Counted from the stretch's first letter, positions 31,425 to 42,721 are shown. The stretch: 64,000 nt of DNA from Tupaia tana (GCA_026018925.1 JAKSZU010000025.1:21183391-21247390), one strand, 5' to 3'. The notes: a model not told the origin generated them from the letters alone. Numbers and translations: made by a program.

Positions 31425-31730
31425 TTATAGCAAACTACCTGAGATTATGTGATTTATAGACAAAAGAAATGTATGTTCTCACAGTTCTGGAGGCTGGGAA
31501 GTTCAAGCCCAAGACGTTGGTAGGTTTGGTGTCTGGTGGGCGCTACTTCCGTGTAGTGCATCTTAACACTGTGCTGCTACATGACGGAAGGAGTAAATGC
31601 TCTCCTCAAAATACCAAAGAAAAAAGGACAAAAAGGAGTTACCTGATTTCTTTCAGACCTTTTATACATTTGACAATTCCATTTGTGAAGGCTGAGTCCT
31701 CCTTGTCCTAATCCACTCCTAAAGGACCCA
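31425..31730 (-). mobile_element. ERVL-MaLR (MLT1-type) LTR, reverse
   Basis: The plus strand has TTATAGCAAACTACCTGAGA, TTCTCACAGTTCTGGAGGCT, GGGAAGTTCAAGCCCAAGAC, GTTACCTGATTTC and TCCTAATCCACTCC, the reverse complement of a MaLR LTR 3' half. Open frames on both strands here are incidental. Confidence 0.8.
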
Positions 31731-31841
31731 CCTGTTGATACTGTTGCAACGTCAAACTCAAGCAACTCGAAAATTTGAAGTTTTAAAAAATACTTATCAT
31801 GTACCAAGTTTTTAACCTATGATATCACTTTTCTTTCTTTC

Positions 31842-31851
31842 TCTTCCTCCC

Positions 31852-31900
<49 letters not shown>

Positions 31901-31929
31901 TTTCTTTTTCTTCTTCCTTTCTTTCTTTT
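31842..31929. repeat. (CTTT)n-rich microsatellite
   Basis: About 85 bases of TTTC/CTTT units with CT-rich interruptions lie directly 3' (in SINE orientation) of the A tail of the reverse SINE at 31930. The tract probably grew from that tail. Its minus-strand translation gives a Lys/Glu-rich peptide with no meaning. Confidence 0.93.
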
Positions 31930-32177
31930 TAAGATTTTTTTTTTTTTTTGCGATAGGGCATGTGTGCTTGCCAGAAAGTGACAGAGAGAGGGAAAGTGAG
32001 AAATCACCCCAGGAGGGATGGCCACACCACATTCCTCCATCTCCATTCTTCTCCTGAGATTTTGGGCATGCACACACATGTGCCTAGCATGGTTTTCAAG
32101 TGACCAGGTCCAGGATTGAGTTGTGGTTGATCATGTGGGACTCCAGGATCTTAACCACTGTATCACCTGCTGGTCCC
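31930..32177 (-). mobile_element. tRNA-derived SINE, old copy
   Basis: TTTTGCGATAGGGCATGTG, GAGAAATCACCCCAGGAGG, ACATTCCTCCATCTCC, AGTGACCAGGTCCAGGATT and a head ending CACCTGCTGGTCCC. Confidence 0.87.
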
Positions 32178-32249
32178 AGCCCATGCTGTTTCTACAGGGC
32201 CATCCACAGTTTTAATGTGTTTACATCTTTTTTTTTTCTTTCATTTTTT

Positions 32250-32655
32250 TTTTAATAAGAGATTTTTGCTATAGGATGTGTGTGTTTGCTGGAGGGACAG
32301 AAAGCGAGAAATCACCCCCTAGAGGGGATGGCCACACCACAATCCCTTCTCCACTTTCTTCCTGGCATTTTGGGCACATAGGCACACATTCACCAGCATG
32401 AGATTGTTCTTTCCTTTTTTTTCTTTTTTTCACTTTTTTATTTTATACATTCAATCACTATATACATCATTACTGCTTGCAGAGTGAATTTACCCAACAT
32501 GAATACATTTTAACCCAGTCCTATAGAAAATATATTGTATCCACTTCTTCAGCCTCTTTTTGATCTATGAAAATATTTAAGGGTTGAGCATCCAGTTAGG
32601 TCCGACCTCTAACACCAGGTGCTTAACCACCACACGTGCTTCTCCAACTCCCCCA
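32250..32655 (-). mobile_element. tRNA-derived SINE interrupted by an L1 tail
   Basis: The 3' half (AGAGATTTTTGCTATAGG, GCGAGAAATCACCCCCT, CAATCCCTTCTCC, CACATTCACCAGCATGAG) ends near 32402. Its head (TAGGTCCGACC ... ACCAGGTGCTTAACCACCAC) resumes at about 32598. The intervening T-rich segment is an L1-like 3' end. Confidence 0.75.
32403..32595 (-). mobile_element. L1-like 3' tail (5'-truncated)
   Basis: A poly(T)-rich start, then TCAATCACTATATACATC, TGAATTTACCCAACATGAAT and AACCCAGTCC. The same order appears at 49049-49170 (TCAATCACTATTTC, TGACTTTACCCATCATGAAA, CAGACCAATCG), which marks both as copies of one 3' UTR. Its presence inside a SINE makes it younger than that SINE. Confidence 0.62.
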
Positions 32656-33175
32656 GAATGATCCATTTATTCTTTCTCTTCCTCCTCGTTGTGATATCTA
32701 GAAGAGAAATACTGCTATACCAGTCATCCAAACAGAGCTGTAAAGGAATTCTCCTGAAAGTCTGTTCAATGTTGGCCTTGAACAATGAAATTTCAATTCA
32801 ATTGTTCAAATTTTAGTATTTCACCTTACAAAGTCAATGTTTGACTCCGTTCAAGTACTATGCAAATTCAGTACATCTGTATGTATATTTATTCAAAATA
32901 AAATGCAAATGTTACTGCCTAGTGCTTTCACAAACATCTGGTAACTTTAAGATAGAAATTATGGTACTAAGAACCAGCTCATTTGCTGTCATTTAGCCAC
33001 AGGTTTTATGTCAGTTAAGGAGTATTAACCTAATTATTCCAATATTACAATTATTGATACCTTATTTTTCTTTTCCTCTAGAATATTCTGGGGTTTAAAA
33101 TTCAAAAACATAGGTAAGTAATTTAATAATTTAAATAACAAATTATCACATTAGAGATACCAATATTATTATTAT
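32656..33175. other. Unassigned AT-rich DNA
   Basis: No gene or clear repeat is seen. A short ATTATT run lies next to the following SINE. Confidence 0.4.
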
Positions 33176-33426
33176 TTAGAGAGGTTTTTATAGGGTCCAT
33201 GTGCTCGCCAGAGAGACAGAAACAGGCACAGAGACAGAAAACAGGAAATCACCTACCAGGGGGTATGGCCACACCATATCCCTTTCCTCCATTCTCCTCT
33301 TAGGGTTTCGGGCACGCATGCACACATATCTGGTGTGATTTTTTTATGCCACCAGGTCGGAGACTCGTACCACAGTCAACTACGTGAGAATCCAGCAATT
33401 TAACTATTATGTTCTCTCCTGGTCTC
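33176..33426 (-). mobile_element. tRNA-derived SINE
   Basis: GAGAGGTTTTTATAGGGTCC, GAGAGACAGAAACAGGCAC, CAGGGGGTATGGCC, CACGCATGCACACATATC, GCCACCAGGTCGGAGACTCG and a head ending TCTCCTGGTCTCC. Confidence 0.88.
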
Positions 33427-33599
33427 CTAATGCTATTTTTAATAGTTCAGAACTTTGAAAACAAAGGGGATAGGACATTATATGTAAACAGGAGATTTTT
33501 ATTTCCCTCGTCAGTCCACTTGACTTCTGTCCACATCCACCTTGATCCTGCTGGTTTGAGAAGGCCACTGTGCTCTTACACGTGAGTTCTCGTAAACAA

Positions 33600-33890
33600 A
33601 CCCTGACCTTACTCAGCAGTGTGCTTCTCAACAAGTTAGTGACTCACAGTCAGTCATAGCAGCCATGATTCGGAAATCACAGACGGCCCACCCTGAAATT
33701 TTTGTTCATACAGGCAGACACCAAACTGTAATCAATCCAGCTGTTTCTAGACCTCATTTTCCTCACTTCTGCTTTCTTACGTCACTTTCTTTTTGCCACC
33801 AATAAAGGCTATTAGACCACATGGCTTCTCAGAGTTCTTGAGAAGTCATTCTGTGGGCTGTTTGATTTGCAGATAGTTTTCGCTCAATTA
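33600..33890 (+). mobile_element. LTR-like fragment (ERV1-type suspected)
   Basis: It has TTTTTGCCACCAATAAAGGC, GACCACATGGCTTCTCAGAG, TTCTTGAGAAGTC, GGGCTGTTTGATTTGC and TTTTCGCTCAATTAAAC. This resembles the AATAAA/R-U5 part of gammaretrovirus-like LTRs. The 5' limit is not visible, and a microsatellite abuts the 3' end. Confidence 0.5.
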
Positions 33891-33891
33891 A

Positions 33892-33930
33892 ACACACACA
33901 CACACACACACACACATACACACACACACA

Positions 33931-33970
<40 letters not shown>

Positions 33971-33971
33971 A
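33892..33971. repeat. Compound (CA)n(TATC)n microsatellite
   Basis: About 40 bases of CA with one TACA interruption are followed by about ten TATC units. It sits between an LTR-like end and the 3' end of a reverse SINE. Confidence 0.95.
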
Positions 33972-34181
33972 TATTCTGAAAGACTTTTTGCTATAGGTAC
34001 ATGTGTTTTCTGGAGAGACAGAGGGACAGAAAGCAATAAATCACCCCCCAGAGGGGGTAGTCATGTTACAATCCCTTCTCCATTCTCCTCTCAGGATAGT
34101 TAGAGCATGCAGACACAGATGCCCAGAATGAGGTTCAAGACATTGGATCTGGGTCCAGGATTCAAGCCACCTGCTAGTCCC
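33972..34181 (-). mobile_element. tRNA-derived SINE, head partly deleted
   Basis: GACTTTTTGCTATAGGTACA, GACAGAGGGACAGAAAGC, CACCCCCCAGAGGGGGTAG, CAATCCCTTCTCC, and a shortened head (GGTCCAGGATTCAAGCCACC) joined directly to TGCTAGTCCCC. About 45 bases of the tRNA-like head are missing. Confidence 0.85.
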
Positions 34182-34190
34182 CATAGATTT

Positions 34191-34459
34191 TTTTTTTTTT
34201 TTTTTTGAGAAGTTTTCGCTATAGGGCGCGTGCACTCGCCAGACAGACAGAGAGACATAGAGACAGAAAGCGAGAAATCACCCCCCAGAGGGGATGGTCA
34301 CGCTGTAATCCCTTCTCCTCCATTCTCCTCTCGGGATCTTGGGCACGCACGCACACGCGCCCAGCGTGAGTTTTAAGCCACCGGGTCCGGGACGTGAACC
34401 GCGGTCGACTACGTGGGAGTCCAGCGACATAGCCATTACGCTAACTGTTGGTTCCCAAC
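34191..34459 (-). mobile_element. tRNA-derived SINE, young copy
   Basis: A T run, TTTTCGCTATAGGGCGCGTG, CACGCACGCACACGCGCCC, CCGGGTCCGGGACGTGAAC and a head ending GCTAACTGTTGGTTCCC. Duplication CCATAGATTT lies at 34181-34190 and 34461-34470. It inserted at the end of the preceding SINE. Confidence 0.95.
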
Positions 34460-34471
34460 CCATAGATTTAT

Positions 34472-34812
34472 TTTTATAAAACATCTTTTCAACTTTTCTA
34501 AATGTTTATGCTTGCATGAACAATGTATGTCATTTCTTCGTTTGATTTTAATAATTATATTTAAGTTTTTTTGCTATAACTTTCTTTTTACATTCAACAT
34601 TGCGTGTTGGAGATCTCTCTACAGTAGTATATCTAATTGATAATTTTGAATGCTATATAACAGTATATGGTGCAACGAGATTTAAAACTTAACTATGACC
34701 ATACTGATTGGCATTTTATAGCAATAATTAATATGGAAAACTGTGTATCCATGAGTATCTTTATGTCCTGTTCTGTTACCCTTATGCCATATTTTTTCTG
34801 ATATATTTTAAA
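34472..34812. other. AT-rich DNA, possibly old L1
   Basis: CAACATTGCGTGTTGGAGATC and GCTATATAACAGTATATGG are loosely like antisense L1M 3' sequence. The assignment is weak. Confidence 0.3.
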
Positions 34813-34905
34813 ACTGTATTGCCCCCAAATTTATGTTATATCCACACCCCCAAGTTCCTAAGAATGTGGTCTTATTTGGAAAGAAAGGAAATTATAACTT
34901 TATAT
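34813..34905 (+). mobile_element. ERVL-MaLR LTR fragment
   Basis: GTATTGCCCCCAAATTTATG, CACCCCCAAGTTCCTAAG and AATGTGGTCTTATTTGGAAA match the 5' part of MLT1-type LTRs (tTGCCCCCAAAATTCAtATG...GTGACCTTATTTGGAAA order). Confidence 0.7.
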
Positions 34906-37110
34906 TTTATTTGCCATGGGTGAACATGGGAATATATTGGGATCTCTGGTACAATTAATGAATATAAAACACCAATGCTCATTTTTATGTCAAAGATTTC
35001 TTACATTTTTATCAATAATTAGACAGACTTGTGGATTTTTTAAAAATATTCTGTTTATTGTTATTATATGTTTAATTCTGATTTTTTGGGGGACTATATC
35101 TAGAATAGTAATATGCCTTTGAAGGATTACAGTGTTCTTTGTAATAATTTGCTTTAACACTGAGATTTCCCGTTATACTATGGTATGACTAACAGAAAAT
35201 GCCCATTCTTCTTTGGCTTAAAAAGACTAATGCAACTTTAAATGGTAAAATAAATCATATGGGCACAAAGATAGGCTCCACAAGACTCTTGAATCTTACT
35301 GCTGAAATAAACCCAGAGAAAGGGATAATTGCCAACTAAAACAAAGCAAACTCCTCCAGGGCATTTTAAGAACTTACTTTCTAGTCAAAAACCGATAGAA
35401 TCCACAGAGAAAAGGAGAGCCATGAAGAAAACGGTATGCTTTTCTAAATAAACAGTCATCCTGTTTTGTCATCTTTGTAAAATGAATAGAATTTAGTACA
35501 TTTCAACATAATAAGGTTCTAGTCTCCCAAATAATAGCTTGTGAAACATTTAATAATAAAATGGTGTAAATAAGGAAAAGTAGTTCTCATTTGGCCATAT
35601 GGTTGTATTTTCTGTTAAAATATAATTTTTCCTCAGGGTTATGTTATTCCTTTTCGATTTCAAGATAGTTGATTTCCTTTGTTAATGTTATTTCACACTT
35701 CTCTAGAATATTTATGTACTTGGAAAGGCATTTTCAATGACTTTTATTTGAACATCCTGAAAATAAACATGTCAACAGGAGTTAAGAAGAAGTCAAGAAG
35801 ATGAAAATTTGCAGGTATGTATATATCAGAAGTTCCACGAAGCACAGCGATGTAAGAGAGCGGTGGGCACACACGGATGTTTACTGCCGTTATCTGAAAG
35901 CTGAGTACAGGACACACAAGGCGTGTCAACAGAGTCTCAGAGTTGAAACACAGTCTTACTCTTCCCCACCCCTTACAAATGGTCTTGAGCTTTCTCAAAG
36001 GGTAAACCACTGGAGGTAGGGAATGTCTGCTACCAGGGACAGCAGCGGTAGTTCGGTAAGTTCCAGTATGAGCTATCCAACTTGGGTTTCAGAGCTAGCA
36101 CATGCTTTACTTTCAAGTGAATCCACTTGGCTGAGGTGGGAAAGGTGCTCTGTTTTACTTCGTAGCTATGTAAAGATTTGCTTTGAAGAAAATCTGATAC
36201 GTATTTTCCAATCTTTGATTAAAAAAAAAAGAAGAATGACTTTTCTTTCCAAAAAAGCAAATAATCTTCAATCCTAGAGTAATGTTAAATTCTCGCTCAG
36301 TAGATTCTAAAGTTATGGGAGCTGTAAAAAATCTATGTTGTGTATTATACTCTTTGTGACCACGAGCATTTTCATTATAGATCATATGTACTTTTTATCT
36401 GATAGCCTTCCATATTTTATACTCCTTCAATGTTAGTTAATTTTCACATGGCAAATCTTTGTGGGCTAATGTGGGAGAAGGTACAAGAGGCGTGATTAAT
36501 TGAAAAGAGCAAGGCACAAAGACAGTGCTACTAATTGTGTAGAAATAAAAAGGTATATATGTACGAATATAATCTTTTATATGTAAGCAAATTCCTGAAA
36601 GTTTTCATAATAATTAGTATCAATCAAGGTCCTAATAAGAAGCAGATGGCACACTCAAATTAGGATATTTAAGAAGGGTTATTTATAAAGAAAGTAATGA
36701 CAAAGGTGTGAATGGGTATACAAAACTAAAATAAAGGGCTAGTGGAAGATTCTTAACTATAGGACTATTAACCACCCCTCTGCCCACCCACAGGGATGGA
36801 GGGATAGAGAAAAGAGAAGCTCCCAAATGCAAGAAGAAGAAAGAATCCTATGAAACAGGTTGTCTTTTGATGGAAAAAGAGAACATCAGTTGTTGCTCTG
36901 CACAGCAGCAAGATGAATAACCACCTTGACTTCAATCTTTGTTTTTTCTCTTGTACATTTAGAACTCAACAAACACAACCCAAAAAAATCAAACCTGAAA
37001 GTTCAGCTGTTCGGGTCTTATAGTTTTCATGGCTTTGCTTCTCAGAGAAAAATAAATAAATAAAAGGAGGAAGAAGTGGAGCTCCTTGTCTACTTATCAA
37101 AAATTATTTA
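34906..37110. other. Unassigned 2.2-kb stretch
   Basis: No young SINE and no recognised repeat. Open frames at 35744-36385 overlap on opposite strands and lack domain features. An A run lies at 36223-36232. Confidence 0.4.
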
Positions 37111-37366
37111 GGGACCAGCAGTTAGCGTAATGGCTATGTCGCTGGACTCCCACGTAGTTGACCACGGTTCAAGTCCCGGACCTGGTGGCTTAAACTCACA
37201 CCGGGCGCATGTGCGTGCGTGCCCAAGATCCCGAGAGGAGAATGGAGGAGAAGGGATTGCGGCGTGGCCATCCCCCGGGGGGTGATTTCTCACTTTCTGT
37301 CTCTCTCTGTCTGGCGAGTGCACACGCCCTATAGCAAAAACCTCTCCAAAAAAAAAAAAAAAAAAA
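37111..37366 (+). mobile_element. tRNA-derived SINE, young copy
   Basis: GGGACCAGCAGTTAGCGTAA, GGTTCAAGTCCCGGACCTGG, GGGCGCATGTGCGTGCGTG, GAGAGGAGAATGGAGGAGAA, CCCCCGGGGGGTGATTTC, GCACACGCCCTATAGC and a long A tail. Flanks AAAATTATTTA and AAAATTATTATTTA give the target duplication. Confidence 0.95.
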
Positions 37367-37794
37367 TTATTATTTACAACAAGGTTTTCTCAGTAAAGAA
37401 TAAATGATAAGGCATCAAATAACTTCTTTGAGAAAAGCCCACCATGGTTTTTCCTCCCTGGATTTAGTTATTTTGCTATTATTTAGCCTGAAATCACACT
37501 TAATAGACAAACAACTTTTTATTTTTTTAAAAGGTTAATACCATCAAAATGATTTAATTGTAGTCTCTCCATTTCTCCAGAAAAAGCATAGAAACTGCTC
37601 ATGGTAAAAAAAAAAATCAAAATGGTTTAACCATTCATTTGTACATAGTTTTGTTTGTTTGTTTTTGTTTTTTTAATAGATAGTATGCAAGAGAACTGCT
37701 TACTTCATTACCCCAATTTTATTGCAGAGTGAGTATCTCTTGTGTGTTAAATAATCAAACCAGAATTTCAATCCAGTTCTGTTGACAAATCACT
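37367..37794. other. Unassigned DNA, weak MIR-like patch
   Basis: Nothing is clear. TTTTATTGCAGAGTGAGTATC and AATCCAGTTCTG near 37715-37780 faintly recall a reverse MIR. Confidence 0.3.
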
Positions 37795-38440
37795 GTTTTA
37801 GTCCGTTCTGTGCTGCTATAACAAAATGTTGCAGATTGGATCATGTATAATGAACAGAAACTTATCTGTTTACCATTCTTGAGGCTGGCAACTTCTATAT
37901 CAAAGTAACAGCATCTGGAGAGAGACTTCTTGCTTCATCAACACATAGTGAAAGGTGGAAAGTCAGAGGGAGAGAGAACAAACTCTGTGGTCAAGCCCTG
38001 TGAAGCCCTGTGGCCTCAGTCTATTCTTATTTTTTCCTTTTTTTTTTCTTTTTTTGGAGAGGTTTTTGCTATAGGGTGCGTGCGCTTGCCAGAAAGACAA
38101 AGAGAGACAGAGAGACAGGAAGCAAGAAATCACCCCTTGGGGGGATGGCCACGCAGCAATCCCTTCTCCTCCATTCTCCTCTTGGGATCTTAGGCATGCA
38201 CACACATGCACCTGGCATGAGTTTAAGCCACAGGGTCCAGGACTCAAACTGCGGTCGACCACATGGGAGTTCAGCGACATAGCCGTTAGGCTAACTGCTG
38301 GTGCCGCCTCAGTCTATTCTTGATGGCTCCATTCTCCACCCTCAAAAGGTTGGAGACCTCCTCCCCATTAAACAATACTGTTCATTGGGGATGAAGTTTC
38401 ACCATGCGTTTTGGAGGGGACAAAATCATTCAGACCATAA
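37795..38440 (-). mobile_element. ERVL-MaLR LTR, reverse, split by a young SINE
   Basis: The plus strand begins TTTTAGTCCGTTCTGTGCTG, CTATAACAAAATG, TGAGGCTGGCAACTTC, then after the SINE CTCCATTCTCCACCCTC, GGGGATGAAGTTTCACCATG, GTTTTGGAGGGGACAAA and TTCAGACCATAAC. This is a full reverse MaLR LTR of about 360 bases. Confidence 0.85.
38029..38305 (-). mobile_element. tRNA-derived SINE, young copy, in MaLR LTR
   Basis: GGAGAGGTTTTTGCTATAGG, AAATCACCCCTTGGGGGGAT, CAATCCCTTCTCC and a head ending GCTAACTGCTGGTGCC. The exact 16-base duplication GCCTCAGTCTATTCTT lies at 38013-38028 and 38306-38321. Confidence 0.96.
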
Positions 38441-38459
38441 CAATTGCATATCACTGGCA

Positions 38460-38580
38460 TATTATGAGGATTCAATGAGAGAGAATTTGAAAAACTCAGT
38501 TTCAAATTTCACTTCTGTCACACTAATTGTATGTTTGTAGCAAGTCACTTAACTTCTCTAAACCTGGATTGTTTCTTGTT
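38460..38580 (+). mobile_element. MIR fragment
   Basis: TTTCAAATTTCACTTCTGTC, GTATGTTTGTAGCAAGTCAC, TTAACTTCTCTAAACCTGG follow the MIR core. A (GTTTT)n run at 38577-38609 replaces the end. Confidence 0.75.
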
Positions 38581-38609
38581 TTTTTTTGTTTTGTTTTGTT
38601 TTGTTTTTA

Positions 38610-40181
38610 GAGGAGATTATAATTAGAATATTTTCTCATGAGGGCTGAAGTGTATTTTAAGTAGTGCATTATCTGAGAAAACAATTAATATAAGTCTAAA
38701 GCGTTTTGTTTCAGGCAGAATGCAATATAGTTGCCTGCCTTTCTCTATCTCTTTCTTTTATGCACACAGAGGTATACTCACACATTTCACAAACACAGCC
38801 TAGGCTTAAAGTTATCTGCCTATGCTAAATGCTTTTGCTAAATGCCCACTAGGCTGGTGGTTTACCTGATGGAGAACAAGTGCTTGGTGAGGCACTGCAG
38901 CCTTCGTTAAGTATGTTCATTGAACTGGACTAGGGAAAATATTCTAGCAAATCCCATCCAAAGACTTCGGAAATTAAACACTTTGTGTCCTTGTGAAATA
39001 TTTCAAATGTCAATTGAGCTCTCTCACTTTTTAATTCCTCCTTTTCTTTGTCAGTCCTGCAGGTAACAGAGTCCAAGCTTTCTTTTCTTAAAAGAAGTAT
39101 TTTTGGCAGGAAGCAAAATCAAAAAGTTGTCTACCCTGCACTCTCCTTATTTGGCATTTGTTTTCTAACACCAAAATCCCTGGAAGCAATCAATCTACAT
39201 TCCCTGGAGCAAAAAGAGATAGAAGGAAATGTGAACCGGAAGGATTTCTTTTAGGCTAAAAAGAGAATTACAAGAATGGAGAAAGTGAATTAGAGCCTAG
39301 TTCTATGGTTAAGACCGTCAACAGAGCTTTTTAAACCACTCTATTGTTTCTCAGAGAAGCATGGGGAACTCCAAGTGAGGAGGTGACAGAGTTTCCAGAC
39401 TTGGAAAAGATTTCTGAAACAGAGGCAGCAGGCCAGAGGGAACTGAGGAAGCCATCTGAAGCAAACTCGCAGGTCTGTCCAAGGAAATAAGTGGGCGTTG
39501 ATGACCAAACACTAGAAGGCTTCCCAGGGCTTCTGTTTGTTTGCTGTGCTGCTGTTCATGGCGAAAGTTGAGTTTCATCCCTAACAAATAGGAAGGAGAC
39601 ACACACTTCAAATTAGATTGTTTTGATAATTAATTACACTGAGATTAATGTAAGATAGGTTTTCCTTGAGCCTTATCTGGTTCATTTGAATTAGATAGAG
39701 TCTGTCAGCAGCTTGGTTGAGGGCTTCAGGAAGTGAGAGTTAACAGGCATCACTTTAGGTCTAGAGCTTTTTACTCTGGTGTTCTGTGCTATAAAAATGC
39801 TAATGGAATGAAAAGTGTCCATGCCTCGAAGACACTGACCTGCAATGGAACCTTGACAAGCCTCCTCTCAAATTTACGCACCCACTCAGGTTTCTGTTGT
39901 TTGGGTTTAACTATGAACCCGCTCTAGTTCTCTCCTACTCCAATCATGGTAGCACACAGTGTCTCTGCCTAGGAGGCTGGAAGCCATTTGAGACCCCCAG
40001 GTTTGGCTCCCAGGGCAAACTGAACATAACGAGGATGGCTGCACAGACCATAATTAAAAACAAACAAACAAACAAAAAACTCTCTTCTGACATTATTGAG
40101 TGATTTTCTCCAAGTACACTTTTATACCTTTACTATACATTTCTTTGCTTAAAAGAACAAAAATAAAGAAAAATCAAACCG
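38610..40181. other. Unassigned DNA; (AAAC)n tail-like end
   Basis: No gene is recognised. Near 39980-40078 the order GGAGGCTGGAAGCC, CCAGGTTTGGCTCCC and an (AAAC)n run suggests a decayed retroposon, family unknown. Open frames at 39351-39611 and 39733-40103 lack domain features. Confidence 0.35.
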
Positions 40182-40225
40182 TGGGCCAGCGTGATGGTTA
40201 AGGCAGCTGCATCCCACATGGCTTC
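40182..40225 (+). mobile_element. tRNA-derived SINE, 5' fragment
   Basis: GTGGGCCAGCGTGATGGTTAA followed by GCAGCTGCATCCCACATGGC is the first part of a tRNA-like head. The rest is missing. Confidence 0.55.
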
Positions 40226-41246
40226 CCTGTTTATAATTGCTAAATGGAATGTATCCACAATATTTTTCCATCTGCCTTCCACGTGATAGGCACCCCAAGT
40301 TCCTGTAATTCTTTACTACTTCATGACACTGTGTATTGAGCATCCTAATAAAAATCCTTTTTTCTGGACTTGTGGAAGAAATTCTGTCTTATGTATTTCC
40401 GTGAACAGAATTGCTATGACGAGATATAGAAGAGAAATTGGGCTGTGGATTGGCTGGTTGCCGTCCAGACTGGATTCTCTGGTCTCCAGTGACCTGAGGA
40501 TGGCTTACGAGTACCTGATCCTCACACCCACATACATACTTACAAGCTTTTCAAGTTTGCTGGAGAAACTGATACAGGCTAGCATCTCATTGTTACTTCC
40601 ATTTCCATGTTTCTAATTTCTAATGACTCCGTACATTTCTTCACAAGCTTATTAGCTTCTTCTATTTTGCTGCTTTAAATTTCAATTCATAACCTTTATT
40701 CATTCCTCTGCTGAAATTACTGTGTAATTCTTATTGATTGGCAGGACCTCCTTGCTATTCAGGTAGTTTTTTTTTTTTTTTAAGATAGCCTTCCCTTGCC
40801 AGTTTTGGATATGCAAACATTGTCTCCTGTTCTGTCATGCTTTTAGGACATTAGTTAGTAATTTGTTCATCATTTTGTTAGTAATTTTTGTCCCCTTCAC
40901 TAACGGAAGTTGCTATTGAATTGTGATGCAATTCAATGAACCCTTTTTTTCAATTTGAGAATTTTACATAAGAATTTCTTCTCCCTAGATCAAAGATTCT
41001 TTTTACATTTTAATTCCATGAACTTGAAAGCTTTTGCCTCACTTTTTGGTAATTCATCTAATTGGAGTTCTCTTCGTGTTACCCAAAAATAGCTGTTCTT
41101 GGTGGTGTTGTTTTTATATATTATGAATCAAATTTTCCACTTTAAACAATCTGCCTTTGCCCTTCTGATTTGCAGTAACATATTTGTAGTATTTTATGTT
41201 TCTATACATATTGTTCTAGTCCTAAATCATTAATCAATCTTTTGTT
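40226..41246 (-). mobile_element. Old L1-like (L1M) 3' region, uncertain limits
   Basis: The plus strand is T-rich and shows L1M antisense-like pieces such as AACAGAATTGCTATGACGAG, TTCTTATTGATTGGCAGGAC and GATAGCCTTCCCTTGCCAG. Similarity is patchy, and no coding frame is recognised. Confidence 0.4.
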
Positions 41247-41494
41247 TGAGAAGTTCTTGCCTTAGGGCATGTGCACATACCACAGAAAGAGAGAGAGACA
41301 GTGAGAGGAAAAATGAGAAATCGCCCCTCAGGGGGATGGCAACACCACAGTCTCTTCTCTATTTTCTTCCTGGAATCTTGTGCATGCATGCACATGCACC
41401 CAGTGTGAGTTTCAAGCCACGAGGTCTGGGGTTCAAACCATAGTCGGCCATGTGGGAGTCCAGTGATGTAACTGATCTGCCATCTGCTGGCCCC
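41247..41494 (-). mobile_element. tRNA-derived SINE
   Basis: GAGAAGTTCTTGCCTTAGGGC, GAGAAATCGCCCCTCAGGGG, CAGTCTCTTCTC, CATGCATGCACATGCACCC, GCCACGAGGTCTGGGGTTC and a head ending CCATCTGCTGGCCCC. Confidence 0.88.
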
Positions 41495-41554
41495 CAATTT
41501 TATCTATTTTTCTGTTCTTCAAAAGATAAAAAGATAAAATAACCAAGATATCCT

Positions 41555-41555
<1 letters not shown>

Positions 41556-41599
<44 letters not shown>
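41556..41599. repeat. Poly(T) tract, about 44 bases
   Basis: An uninterrupted T run. No SINE or L1 body is recognised next to it in the expected place, so its source is unclear. Confidence 0.95.
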
Positions 41600-41602
<3 letters not shown>

Positions 41603-42721
41603 AAGCCTTAGTAATATATCTTAATTGTCTCATATAAAAACTGATTTTTTAAATATTTTGATCTTATCTTCTTAGCCTTCCTTATATACTTTCAAATCTG
41701 CCCTTTCCTTCAACTAACTGGCAGTTCCACAATCTGATATTCCAATGCAAATTCTTCTTTACTGTATTTTTACTATTATGAACCCTACGTATTTATTGCA
41801 CCCAGGTATCTTTCATGTATAATATTGCAAATTATTCATTTGTTATTACTGATATCTTTAGTTTCTTATTTAACGTGTTTCTTACAGCAATTCTGCTTTA
41901 AATGTTTGTCAGTGTCTTTTGGAGTGTTAATCCTCCTCAGATATTTAGTTTTCGTCCTGTGGGCTCAAATTGCCTTGGTGTCATCAGATATAGTCTGCCT
42001 GTAAGGTTTCCATGTCAGACTCTTTTTCTTCTGACAGCCTTAGACAGTTTGATCATGATCACATTAGCCCTTTAAGAAAATATTATGATCAGGGTTGGCA
42101 CAGTCCTGGCCAAGGGGTACTCAATTTACACCTATTTTCTTCAAGTCTGTTTTTCTGACAGTTCTTCATAATGTACAGATAAACCTGAAGGGCACTAGTT
42201 CAGTTGCCTAGGCTAGTTATACGGAGTTTCCCTCTAGAGAAACAAGACTATCAGTAGCCAAAGCAAGAACAAAACCTAAAATAAATCCTCCCACCTTTCT
42301 TCTCTGTGCAGATTCCAAGTGTCTTCTTCTCTGGACCACAGTCATGCACTGCCTAATCCTACCAGTCTCAGCCAATATTTTGTCTTCTCCTGCATCTCTT
42401 AATTGTGTTGTTGTTTAATTACCCTTATTATATTTTAGTATTTGTTTGGTGGATTGGTTCTTCGAGTCCTCATTTCCCTCCTGCCTTTAATTTTCCCAGA
42501 GCTGAGATTTGGGGAGGGAGCTATGTGTCATGTCTACAGGACCCTGAAATTTTCTTCTTACCCATCATTCTTAGGGTATGTGTGCCAATGTGCTAAGGCA
42601 AAAATAATACCTTATTTTGCCATAGACTCATGGGCTTTTGGTACATTCGAATTCATTCTTATATAATTTTACTGTTTATTTTTGAATCTAAAATTTCGCT
42701 TCTTTTTTCTTATTTTTTTAA
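41600..42721. other. Unassigned AT-rich DNA
   Basis: No gene is seen. Parts may be old L1. The two overlapping frames at 42405-42666 have no domain features. Confidence 0.4.

Noticed and set aside
31817..32079. Lys/Glu-rich minus-strand frames
   Set aside because: The basic tail is the translation of the (CTTT)n run, and the rest is SINE.
35744..36385. Overlapping frames on both strands as a gene candidate
   Set aside because: Frames are short, reciprocal and without domains; codon pattern looks random.
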